Shown: one piece after another, positions 1 to 6,880 of the stretch | Layout: the number at the start of each line of letters is the position of its first letter | Position numbering within the stretch: position 1 is the first letter of the stretch | Assembly: GCA_964587505.1 (NCBI GenBank) | Contig: CAZPLD010000004.1 | Coordinates: 1 to 31,586 of the forward strand | Origin: 2-01-FULL-41-26 sp964587505 | Lineage (GTDB): Bacteria; Patescibacteriota; Minisyncoccia; 2-02-FULL-40-12; GWA2-44-9 | Reading direction: 5' to 3' | DNA: 31,586 nt | Notes under the pieces: generated by a model | What the model was told of the DNA's origin: nothing | The model's database searches: none | The model's input: the letters and a program-made list of their open reading frames with translations, nothing else | Program-made: the position numbers and the translations under genes

Positions 1-740
1 TTCTGAAACTGCTTATAAGAGCGGGGCTTCACTCTATTACCATGTCTATAGAAGCCGGCAACGACTATATTCGCAACGACGTCATTAAGAGACACATGAC
101 GAAAGAACAGATTCTGGATGCTTTTGGGCTTTGCAAGAAATACGGAGTGGTAACGTTTGCCAACTCGATATTTGGCATACCGGTCAAAAAAGAGATCATG
201 AAAAAACATGGCAAGACCGCTATTGACTACGACACTGAGTCCCTTGATATCAATATTGCTGCAGGCGTTCACTTTGCCGAATTCGGAACGGTTTATCCTT
301 ACCCTGGATGCGAACTGACGGAATATGTAACAGAAAACGGCTGGTTCAACCCTGTTGACTTCGATAAGCTCCACATAAGCTATGCGGCCGAAAGTCCGTT
401 CAATTGCTTCACGCCCCAAGAAAAACTGATGCAAAACAATCTTGCAATGCTGGGAACTGTTTGCGTGGCTTTCCCGTGGATGAGAAATATTACCGTTAAT
501 TATCTGATAAAATGGCGGCTGTCCAAGTTGTATTTCTTAATGTATTTCTTAACAAAGGGCTATCTTAACATCTTCAAGGTGTACCCGATGAAATTCACAG
601 TGGCAGGCCTTTTAAAAAACCTGCTTCGGAGTTTACGGTTTGAGTGGAAAAAACGCGCTCCCGGCAAGAAACTCTATAAAAAACCCAAAATAAATAATAC
701 TACAACCAACCAGATGCTTGGTGGCTCTTCAAAAATTTAA
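1..740 (+). CDS. Radical SAM protein, C-terminal part (5' end outside window)
   Basis: The reading frame is open from the window edge; before the first ATG at 42 it reads LKLLIRAGLHSITMSIEAGND. The G-x-x-S-x-x-x-x-I-E-A/S-G stretch is typical of the substrate/SAM-binding strand of radical SAM enzymes ('...VSMGIESGN'). The MTKEQILDAFGLCKKYGV and FGIPV segments follow the usual order of this TIM-barrel half, with PYPGCELTEYVTENGW as in B12-binding radical SAM proteins. The CxxxCxxC cluster site must lie upstream and is not seen. After about residue 150 the protein becomes hydrophobic/basic and then runs into a Lys-rich tail. The last 12 bases overlap the convergent SIS gene. Exact substrate is unknown; methylthiotransfer or lipid/sugar modification are possibilities only. 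Confidence 0.82.
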   Translation, partial: LKLLIRAGLHSITMSIEAGNDYIRNDVIKRHMTKEQILDAFGLCKKYGVVTFANSIFGIPVKKEIMKKHGKTAIDYDTESLDINIAAGVHFAEFGTVYPYPGCELTEYVTENGWFNPVDFDKLHISYAAESPFNCFTPQEKLMQNNLAMLGTVCVAFPWMRNITVNYLIKWRLSKLYFLMYFLTKGYLNIFKVYPMKFTVAGLLKNLLRSLRFEWKKRAPGKKLYKKPKINNTTTNQMLGGSSKI

Positions 741-1364
741 TAAAACAAAAACCCGCCTAATCAGCGGGGGTTTTTTTGCAAGACAATCAAGCAAGAAATG
801 TAAAATAAAGTAATGTGCCACCTCAACCTCTCCGTATTTTGTCGTTGGAACATAGACATTGATATCGCCCATCAACGACAAGGGGTTATTCTCGTTGAAT
901 CCTGATAAGGTAATCGCTTGGCAGCCTAGATTCTTAGCCGCCGCAACTCCGCGAAGGATATCATCAGATCTGCCGGAACTGGAAATGGCAACAACAATGT
1001 CATTCTTGCGGCCATGCACTTCAATGGCTTTGGCGAAAAAGTTCTCAAAACCATAATCATTGGCAAGGCATGTGATCAAGGGGCCGCTGTTGAAATCCAT
1101 GGCCCGCATTTTACCGGCATTCATAAAATCTATAGCCATGTGACTGCAAATTGCTGCGCTGCCGCCGTTGCCGATAAAGATCACCTGGTTACCTTCTGAT
1201 CGGCATCCAACCAACAAATCCAAGAGGGTGGTTAAACCATCTCGGTGCGACAAGGGCTTTGCCGTATCAGTTCCGAGTGTAAACCGCGCGCTATCCATTC
1301 CTATCCCAACCTCACGAAAATAATTTTTTAGAGCTTTGTCTAGGTTTTTTGGTCTTTTTGTCAT
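729..1364 (-). CDS. gmhA: Phosphoheptose isomerase-like SIS domain protein
   Basis: 211 residues, a single SIS domain. Family GmhA converts sedoheptulose 7-phosphate to D-glycero-D-manno-heptose 7-phosphate in the cytoplasm. Seen here: FIGNGGSA at 63-70, then H75, the CLANDYGFENFFA block (99-111), the phosphate-binding ISSSGRSDD (127-135) and ITLSG (151-155). By an alignment from memory to E. coli GmhA, zinc ligands H61/E65/Q172/H180 correspond to H75/D79/E181/H189, so the Gln is replaced by Glu. The last ~13 residues (PPLIRRVFVLLNF) extend beyond the usual family end and are encoded by a terminator hairpin. The gene follows the HldE-like fusion by 14 bp with a good ribosome site (GGAGAGGAAG), supporting a heptose role. 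A DiaA-like or other sugar-phosphate isomerase role remains possible. Confidence 0.8.
   Translation of the reverse strand: MTKRPKNLDKALKNYFREVGIGMDSARFTLGTDTAKPLSHRDGLTTLLDLLVGCRSEGNQVIFIGNGGSAAICSHMAIDFMNAGKMRAMDFNSGPLITCLANDYGFENFFAKAIEVHGRKNDIVVAISSSGRSDDILRGVAAAKNLGCQAITLSGFNENNPLSLMGDINVYVPTTKYGEVEVAHYFILHFLLDCLAKKPPLIRRVFVLLNF
745..777. terminator. Terminator hairpin inside the 3' end of the SIS gene
   Basis: CCCGC (752-756), a 7-base loop and GCGGG (764-768) form a GC-rich stem flanked by A-run and T-run (AAAAA on the left, TTTTTTT at 771-777). It lies just after the stop of the + strand radical SAM gene and fits a rho-independent terminator for it. The T-tracts on both sides make it potentially bidirectional. 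It is inside the coding sequence of the opposite-strand isomerase and encodes that protein's terminal residues. Confidence 0.65.
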
Positions 1365-1378
1365 TTGTCTTCCTCTCC

Positions 1379-2914
1379 TTAGCTCAAAAGGGTCTGGGCA
1401 AAATTTAACAACATGTTTTTTGTAACGGATGATTTGTTACCGATATAAGTAGTGGACAAGGCACCGGCAAGATTTCCGACAAAACCGGTAAGCTTAGTGT
1501 CAAAACCGGAAACATAAGACAGGGCGGCTAGAGAAAAAAATGCGTCCCCGGCGCCTACCGTATCAACAACTCGTTTCGAAAAACCAGGCGTGGAATAACA
1601 ATCGGCGCTATCGGAAACTACCGACCCCTTGCGTCCGAGAGTTATGGCCACAGTTGATGCGCCAATTTTTTCCAGCAACTTTTTAGCCAAATCCTGGGGA
1701 CTGGATTCCTTATCAGAAAAAGCAATTCTTGCTTCAAATTGAGTCAACGACACAAAGTCAGCAAAAGGATATCTTGTTATGAGATGAAAACCTCTGTTGG
1801 CGCTATTAACCTGAACGTTAACAGCAAGCTTAAAATCGTTAGGTTTATTAGCGATAAAATCAATAACCCTCCGCGTTATAAGCCCATGCCCATAATCCAC
1901 TATAAACACCAGATCATAATTACCGATAACCGAGATCAGGTGTGCAAGCATTTTTTTTTCTTCTTCTTCCCGAATACAACTCTCGCCGCCATAATATGTT
2001 TCGCTCTGTTTACTGAAATAGTTGGTCTCTACTTGCCTTCGCTTTACAAGAGTATCCAGTCCTTCCCGAGCCAAAAACCATGGCTTTATATTTTCTGTCA
2101 ATGATCGTCGTATAAAGTCCTCGTGGCTATTGCGAGTTCCAAGAGCAGAGACCACGTCAACAGTTTGGCAAAAAGTGGCCATGTGATTGGCACAGGCCAA
2201 AATGCCGCCAACAAAAGATTCGGAACTTAAATGTCTTGTCGCCATTACTCCGCCCTTAGATGAAATGTCCATTGCTTCGACATAATCATACTGGTCAATA
2301 ATAGTTTCACCAACAAGAAGAACTCTTAAGTTTTGAAACCTGTCAATCATATTAACAAAAGAAGTAAAAGGATATTCCTTCTTAAGTGAGTCGAGATAAA
2401 ACAAAACATCCTCGGGATATGGGTCAATATAGCTATTCAGTAATGGCGTTGACCTTATCGGCATTTCGTTAGTAAACATTATTTCTCCGCCTACAGCTTT
2501 AATCGCCTCAACTTCCGGACCTATCTTTCCGGTAATATCTTCCGACATGTCTTGATATGCCTGCCCCTTCACGTAAAAATTTGGCTTAAGAAGCTTGATA
2601 ATTTCAACAGCGCTAAAAGATTCATCAATGGTTACAAAATCAACCAGTTCAAGTGCTGCCAACATTTCAGACCTGATGTTTTGATTAAAAACCGGCCTGC
2701 CCGGACCTTTTAAAATATACCGGTCAGCCGTAATGCTCACAATCAAAATGTCAGCTTTTGTCCTCGCTTGTTCAAACTGATGAAGGTGGCCACGATGCAA
2801 TAGATCAAAAGCACCATGACAATGCGCTATTTTTCCCCCTTGAGCTTTTTTATCTTCGACAATAGCTGCTAACTCGGATGGGGATTTAATCTTTTCTTTC
2901 CAATTTAAACTCAT
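1379..2914 (-). CDS. hldE: Bifunctional heptose-1-phosphate adenylyltransferase / PfkB-type heptose kinase, reversed domain order
   Basis: 511 residues. Residues ~25-160 are a cytidylyltransferase-fold nucleotidyltransferase: GAFDLLHRGH (34-43) carries the HxGH site, followed by SITADRYI and GRPVFNQNIRSEMLAALELVD as in HldE/RfaE C-terminal domains. Residues ~195-510 are a PfkB sugar kinase: VLLVGETIIDQY (198-209), SKGGV, FIVDYGHGLI (337-346), SLTQFEARIAF and the catalytic/anion-hole DTVGAGDAFF (451-460). E. coli HldE has the kinase first and the transferase second; here the order is inverted. Expected products are heptose 1,7-bisphosphate and NDP-heptose. The ATG has a GAGGAAG ribosome site about 8 bases upstream. 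It heads a two-gene unit with the SIS isomerase; the GmhB phosphatase that should act between the two steps is not in the window. Substrate specificity is inferred, not visible. Confidence 0.85.
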   Translation of the reverse strand: MSLNWKEKIKSPSELAAIVEDKKAQGGKIAHCHGAFDLLHRGHLHQFEQARTKADILIVSITADRYILKGPGRPVFNQNIRSEMLAALELVDFVTIDESFSAVEIIKLLKPNFYVKGQAYQDMSEDITGKIGPEVEAIKAVGGEIMFTNEMPIRSTPLLNSYIDPYPEDVLFYLDSLKKEYPFTSFVNMIDRFQNLRVLLVGETIIDQYDYVEAMDISSKGGVMATRHLSSESFVGGILACANHMATFCQTVDVVSALGTRNSHEDFIRRSLTENIKPWFLAREGLDTLVKRRQVETNYFSKQSETYYGGESCIREEEEKKMLAHLISVIGNYDLVFIVDYGHGLITRRVIDFIANKPNDFKLAVNVQVNSANRGFHLITRYPFADFVSLTQFEARIAFSDKESSPQDLAKKLLEKIGASTVAITLGRKGSVVSDSADCYSTPGFSKRVVDTVGAGDAFFSLAALSYVSGFDTKLTGFVGNLAGALSTTYIGNKSSVTKNMLLNFAQTLLS

Positions 2915-2943
2915 ATCGTTTCTTCCTCTTTTATTCAGTTATT

Positions 2944-2977
2944 AAAAAACTTGCCATAATATTGCGGCAAGTTTTTG
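2944..2977 (-). terminator. Rho-independent terminator after the epimerase gene
   Basis: A perfect 11-bp stem, AAAAACTTGCC (2945-2955) with GGCAAGTTTTT (2966-2976), and a 10-base loop. It sits 20 bases downstream of the stop of the minus-strand epimerase (2996) and upstream of the hldE start (2914). It ends transcription of the block that starts near 6845 and separates it from the heptose pair. Confidence 0.88.
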
Positions 2978-2995
2978 TAAAAGTCAATCTTGATA

Positions 2996-3988
2996 TTATT
3001 TAATTTTGTGGCTTAAATTTTCATACCAATCTTTTTGGGACTCAACACTTTCTTCCAATGTCCAGACTCTGCCGGCTTTCCAGTAATTAACATCGGCTGT
3101 CATAAGAGCAAGTCCGTTGTCAAAAGAAACTGCCGGCTTCCATCCAAGCATTTTATTTGCTTTTTGAACTAGAGCTACGGTTTCTTTGGGTTCGCCGGGC
3201 CTATCGGGCAGTCGTCTAACATCATTTTCTTTTATGCCCAAAAGTTTTAGTATGTGGTTTACAGAAACTGAGTCTCCTCGGCCTATGTTAAAAACTTCAT
3301 TAACGACATTTGACTCCGCGGCCGCCAGAAAAGCCCTTGCCACATCCGTGACATAAACAAAGTCCCGGCGCTGTTCTCCGTTGCCAATCGTAATTACCGG
3401 CTGATTATTAAACTTCTGCGCCAAGATCGTACTGAACAGTCCTCCATATCCGCCGGACAAACACATCCGAAGGCCAAAAACGTTGAAGAGTCGAAGAGAC
3501 ACATACGGTAAACCGTAAACCCTGCTCCAATGAATAACATACTGCTCCGCTATGTATTTGGTCAGAGCGTAAGGATACATAGGGTTGATATTGCAATTCT
3601 CGGAAGTGGGTATTTCGTCTGGAATGCCGTAGCAGGAACCAGAAGCGGCATAAATAAACTTTTTGGCATTGAGTGTTCGTGCCAACTGCAAAACATTGAG
3701 AGTACCTGTCACGTTAGTATCGTGATAGGTTTTGGGGTCTTTAACAGAAGATACGATACTTGCCTTACCAGCTAAGTGGAAAATCCAGTCCGCTGTTTCT
3801 TTCACGAATATATCTTTTAAACTACCCCTACTTATGTCGGACTCTCGGAAATCCGCTCCAAGGGGAATGTTTTCCCGATTACCAGAAGAAAGGTCGTCCA
3901 AAACAATAACCTCATGGTCTTTTTCTAAAAGCAGTTTAACTAAATGGCTACCGATAAATCCCGCTCCACCGGTAACAATCACTCTCAT
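2996..3988 (-). CDS. NAD-dependent sugar-nucleotide epimerase/dehydratase (GalE/WbpP-like)
   Basis: 330 residues, extended short-chain dehydrogenase. The Rossmann motif VTGGAGFIGSHL is at 5-16, the acidic DDLSSG after the second strand fits NAD binding, and the catalytic set is S116/S118 with Y140-x-x-x-K144 (YALTK). RLFNVFG (about 162-168) and the RDFVYVTDVARAFL stretch are typical of UDP-hexose 4-epimerases and related 4,6-dehydratases. The usual HldD (heptose 6-epimerase) features are not evident, so I do not assign it to the heptose pathway. It is the last gene of the gmd block, 53 bp after gmd and followed by a strong terminator. Likely role: 4-epimerisation of a UDP- or GDP-sugar in the cytoplasm; the exact sugar is unknown. 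Confidence 0.85.
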   Translation of the reverse strand: MRVIVTGGAGFIGSHLVKLLLEKDHEVIVLDDLSSGNRENIPLGADFRESDISRGSLKDIFVKETADWIFHLAGKASIVSSVKDPKTYHDTNVTGTLNVLQLARTLNAKKFIYAASGSCYGIPDEIPTSENCNINPMYPYALTKYIAEQYVIHWSRVYGLPYVSLRLFNVFGLRMCLSGGYGGLFSTILAQKFNNQPVITIGNGEQRRDFVYVTDVARAFLAAAESNVVNEVFNIGRGDSVSVNHILKLLGIKENDVRRLPDRPGEPKETVALVQKANKMLGWKPAVSFDNGLALMTADVNYWKAGRVWTLEESVESQKDWYENLSHKIK

Positions 3989-4041
3989 TTTTAAAAAACC
4001 CTTTAAATTTCAATTTAAGTCGTTGGTACTGTACTTGTTTT

Positions 4042-5088
4042 TTATATTGTGGTCAAGTTGTTCAACCTTTTAATGTCGGCGTCAAGCATTATTTTAATAA
4101 GTTGTTTAAGGTTAGTTTTTGGTTTCCATCCCAGTATTTTTCTTGCCTTTGAAGGGTCTCCGAGGAGATAGTCGACCTCGTTGGGCCGAAAATATTTAGG
4201 ATCTATTGTTATCAGTACTTTTTTCGTTTTTTTATCAATCCCCTTCTCTTTAAGTCCTTTGCCTTTCCAAATTATGTCAATTCCAACTTGCCTAAAAGCT
4301 TCTTGGACAAATTCTCTTACCGAATGGGTTTTACCAACAGCTATTACGAAGTCGGTTGGTTTTCTTTGTTGAAGCATCAGCCACATTGCCTCGCAATATT
4401 CCGGCGCATAGCCCCAATCGCGTTTTGCGTCTAGGTTGCCAAGAGACAATTCTTTCTGTTTGTCGTTAACGATATTGGCTATGCCCATTGTTATTTTACG
4501 GGTAACAAAATTCTCCCCTCTTCTGGGGCTCTCGTGATTAAATAAGATCCCACAGCATATGAATAGCCCATACGCATCTCTATAGCGGCACGCCGTTTCG
4601 TGAGCAAATATCTTGGCTATTCCATAGGGACTCTGGGCATTGAAGCGTGTTTTTTCTGTCTGCGGACTTTCAAACACTTTGCCGAACATTTCAGAAGATG
4701 ACGCCTGATAGAACCTTGATTTCGGACAATATTTTTTCATAGCTTCAAGCATCCGCAAGGTTCCCAAACCAGTTACATCGGAAGTATATTCCGGAATATC
4801 AAAACTTATTCTTACATGGGACTGGGCCCCAAGATTATAGATCTCATCCGGTTTTATTTTTGCCATAAGTCCGTCTATAGAACCCGAGTCGGCCAAATCG
4901 CCGTAATGCAAGTAAAATAAACCCTTGTCTTTGAATTTTTTTAAAGAATCAATTCTTCCGGTATTAAAAGTGCTTACCCGGCGAACCATACCGTGGACCC
5001 GATAACCTTTTGCAAGCAATAATTCGGCTAAATAAGAGCCGTCTTGTCCGGTGCAGCCAGAAATAAGAGCTTTTTTTAACTTTTTCAT
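4042..5088 (-). CDS. gmd: GDP-mannose 4,6-dehydratase
   Basis: 348 residues, the normal length. It converts GDP-D-mannose to GDP-4-keto-6-deoxy-D-mannose with bound NADP. Diagnostic sequence: SGCTGQDGSYLAELLL at the N-terminus (Gly motif 11-17), VHGMVRRVSTFNTGRID (the RR-S loop), YNLGAQSHVRISFDIPEYT, QASSSEMFG (128-136), Y155-GIA-K159, NHESPRRGENFVTRKIT and NLDAKRDWGYAPEY. These together are specific for Gmd rather than general epimerases. A 6-deoxy-heptose dehydratase (DmhA-type) is a close relative and cannot be excluded given the heptose genes next door. Ten bases separate it from the deacetylase upstream. Its product is the substrate of ColD-type 3-dehydratases, two of which occur in this window. 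Confidence 0.94.
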   Translation of the reverse strand: MKKLKKALISGCTGQDGSYLAELLLAKGYRVHGMVRRVSTFNTGRIDSLKKFKDKGLFYLHYGDLADSGSIDGLMAKIKPDEIYNLGAQSHVRISFDIPEYTSDVTGLGTLRMLEAMKKYCPKSRFYQASSSEMFGKVFESPQTEKTRFNAQSPYGIAKIFAHETACRYRDAYGLFICCGILFNHESPRRGENFVTRKITMGIANIVNDKQKELSLGNLDAKRDWGYAPEYCEAMWLMLQQRKPTDFVIAVGKTHSVREFVQEAFRQVGIDIIWKGKGLKEKGIDKKTKKVLITIDPKYFRPNEVDYLLGDPSKARKILGWKPKTNLKQLIKIMLDADIKRLNNLTTI

Positions 5089-5098
5089 GATATATGAC

Positions 5099-5851
5099 CT
5101 AATTATTTTTTAAAATTTCCAGTTCTTTCTCCCAATTATAATTTCCCCAACGACGATATTTGTTACGAAGATTTTCATTCTCAAATCCTGGATGACAGCC
5201 AAGTTCAATAACTTTATCCGGATATTTTTTAGAGAGGTTTCTGGCATACTCTACGTCGTCCATACTTATATTTCCGGCGTTTATAAAACCAACAAAAAAA
5301 TTGTTGTGCTCAAGACCCGCTTTTTGAATTTTATTTTTAGCAGTGACGGATAAGAGCCACAGAAAAGCGGATTGGATTTTTCTAAAACTTCTTCCTTGAT
5401 CATGAAACGGCTCGTTTACAACTCGAATATACGGAATTCCGTACTTTTTTGCCAAAGAAATTACAATATCCGTAATGCTGGGAAGCAGGTGTAAATGCTG
5501 ATGGCTGTTAATGAAAGCCGGTCTCACACCTGATGCCAAACATTTATCTATTTGGGTTTTCATTTCAATTTCTATTGCTTTAGGGTCAATCAGTCCCAAA
5601 AGATATTTGATAAAAAATGTTTTGTGATTTTTGGGTAACTTAATCCGAGTAAGCGATCTTTCTTCAACTAAAACCAAATGAATGCCGATATTGGCGCCCG
5701 GAAGATCTTTCAACTTCTGGACTGCGTCGTCAAACGCCTCTCCGTTAGCCATCAGAGATGCTCCATTAATTTTGACTTCTTTTAATAAAAAAATAATTCC
5801 GTCGTTTACGGACTCGGCAAGACCAAGGTCATCGGCAATAATTCTCAACAT
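5099..5851 (-). CDS. YdjC/ChbG family carbohydrate deacetylase
   Basis: 250 residues. The family removes N-acetyl groups from sugars (chitooligosaccharides for ChbG; related HpnK acts in hopanoid synthesis) using a divalent metal. Visible landmarks: ADDLGLAESVNDGI at 6-19 (metal/catalytic Asp pair D7-D8), NIGIHLVL (54-61), INSHQHLHLLP (114-124, with H117, H119, H121), and the C-terminal ELGCHPGFEN. All expected polar clusters are present, so it looks active. It lies 13 bp after the GT2 gene and 10 bp before gmd. A role in trimming an acetyl group from a lipid-linked or nucleotide sugar is inferred from the neighbourhood. The 13-base gap upstream (5852-5864) is A/T-rich with a degenerate 7-base periodicity and no clear ribosome site. 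Confidence 0.88.
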   Translation of the reverse strand: MLRIIADDLGLAESVNDGIIFLLKEVKINGASLMANGEAFDDAVQKLKDLPGANIGIHLVLVEERSLTRIKLPKNHKTFFIKYLLGLIDPKAIEIEMKTQIDKCLASGVRPAFINSHQHLHLLPSITDIVISLAKKYGIPYIRVVNEPFHDQGRSFRKIQSAFLWLLSVTAKNKIQKAGLEHNNFFVGFINAGNISMDDVEYARNLSKKYPDKVIELGCHPGFENENLRNKYRRWGNYNWEKELEILKNN

Positions 5852-5864
5852 TAGAAATTAAAAA

Positions 5865-6845
5865 TTATAAGTTGTGGACTCCATACGGTGTTTCTTGGAT
5901 ACTGCCACTTTCAATGTTGCATGTTTCCGAAACAATATACAGAGGGCGACCCTTGACTTCATTGAACATTTTATACATATACTCACCCACTATGCCCAGA
6001 ACCATCAGTTGAATACTTCCTAAAAACAAAACCAACACGACCAAAGTCGCCCAGCCGGCAATTAAAGGGTTGGGGTTGATATAGTGGTCGACAACGACAT
6101 AACCGGAAAAAATAATACTTACAGACAAGACAAATAGTCCGGCCCAGAAAGCCAAACGCAAAGGAAAAGCGGAAAAAGAAGTAATCCCACTTAAGACCAG
6201 TTTGGTCAGTTTTTTAATATTATATTTCGGCTTACCGGCTTTTCTTGATTCAACAACATAAGGCACATATTTTTTCTTAAATCCTATCCACTGGATCATG
6301 CCCCTTAAATATCTTTCTCGTTCAGGTAATTTTTTGAGAGCATTAACAACGTTTCTTTTATAAAGAGCAAAGTCGGAAACATTCCTAAACTCAAGGTTCG
6401 TAATAGCACTCATTGACTTATAAAAAGTTTTTCCCAGAACTTCCCTGAATTTAGAATTTTGCTTATTGTCCAATCTTTCGCCTATAACTATATCGTAGTC
6501 CTCTTCTGCGTGTTTGATAAATATAGGTATTAAAGACGGCGGATGCTGGAGGTCGCCGTCCATGGTCAAAACCATAGCACCTTGAGCAAAATCAATTCCG
6601 ACGTTAAAAGCGGCTTGGTGGCCGAAGTTTCTTGAGAGTTTAATAACTTTGATCCCGGGATTCTTAACTGAAGCATCTTTAATCAGGCGAAAAGTATTAT
6701 CCGTTGAACCGTCGTCTACCAAAATCACCTCGTAACTTTTAGAGATAATGGCGCCCACTTTGTTGATCTCCTGAAGCAGAAAAGGAACAACCTCTTCCTC
6801 GTTAAAAAGCGGGATAACTATAGATAAATCTATGCTTTTTGACAT
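5865..6845 (-). CDS. Membrane-anchored family 2 glycosyltransferase (DPM1/GtrB/ArnC type)
   Basis: 326 residues. The GT-A domain fills residues 5-225: LSIVIPLFNEEE (7-18), ILVDDGSTDNT (41-51), the DXD-type DGDLQHPP (96-103), and RERYLRGMIQW (176-186). Two membrane helices follow, about 231-253 and 262-285, then EYMYKMFNEVKGRPLYIV, the standard tail of this group. Such enzymes put a sugar on undecaprenyl phosphate at the cytoplasmic face. The partner that uses such a donor, a GT39-type enzyme, is the adjacent upstream gene. The start is supported by a promoter whose predicted +1 is the A of this ATG. The gene therefore likely begins its own transcript even though the GT39 gene ends only 32 bp before it. 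Confidence 0.9.
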   Translation of the reverse strand: MSKSIDLSIVIPLFNEEEVVPFLLQEINKVGAIISKSYEVILVDDGSTDNTFRLIKDASVKNPGIKVIKLSRNFGHQAAFNVGIDFAQGAMVLTMDGDLQHPPSLIPIFIKHAEEDYDIVIGERLDNKQNSKFREVLGKTFYKSMSAITNLEFRNVSDFALYKRNVVNALKKLPERERYLRGMIQWIGFKKKYVPYVVESRKAGKPKYNIKKLTKLVLSGITSFSAFPLRLAFWAGLFVLSVSIIFSGYVVVDHYINPNPLIAGWATLVVLVLFLGSIQLMVLGIVGEYMYKMFNEVKGRPLYIVSETCNIESGSIQETPYGVHNL

Positions 6846-6851
6846 TGAAGT

Positions 6852-6880
6852 ATGTTACCATAAAAATGTAGTTTTGTCTA
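6852..6880 (-). promoter_or_regulatory. Sigma70-like promoter, leaderless, for the GT2-deacetylase-gmd-epimerase unit
   Basis: Reading the minus strand: TAGACA (6880-6875), a 17-base spacer, TAACAT (6857-6852), then six bases (acttca) and the ATG at 6845. Transcription would be expected to start on or beside the A of the ATG. The TAG inside TAGACA (6880-6878) is the stop codon of the upstream GT39 gene. No ribosome-binding site can fit. Confidence 0.6.

Noticed and set aside
1739..2104. 121-codon + strand frame inside the HldE-like gene
   Set aside because: Antisense; includes a FFFFFF run from the complement of the Glu/Lys-rich segment; no start signal.
729..3988. Assigning the GalE-like gene as hldD to complete the heptose pathway
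   Set aside because: Its motifs fit UDP-hexose 4-epimerase-type enzymes, and a terminator separates it from the heptose pair.
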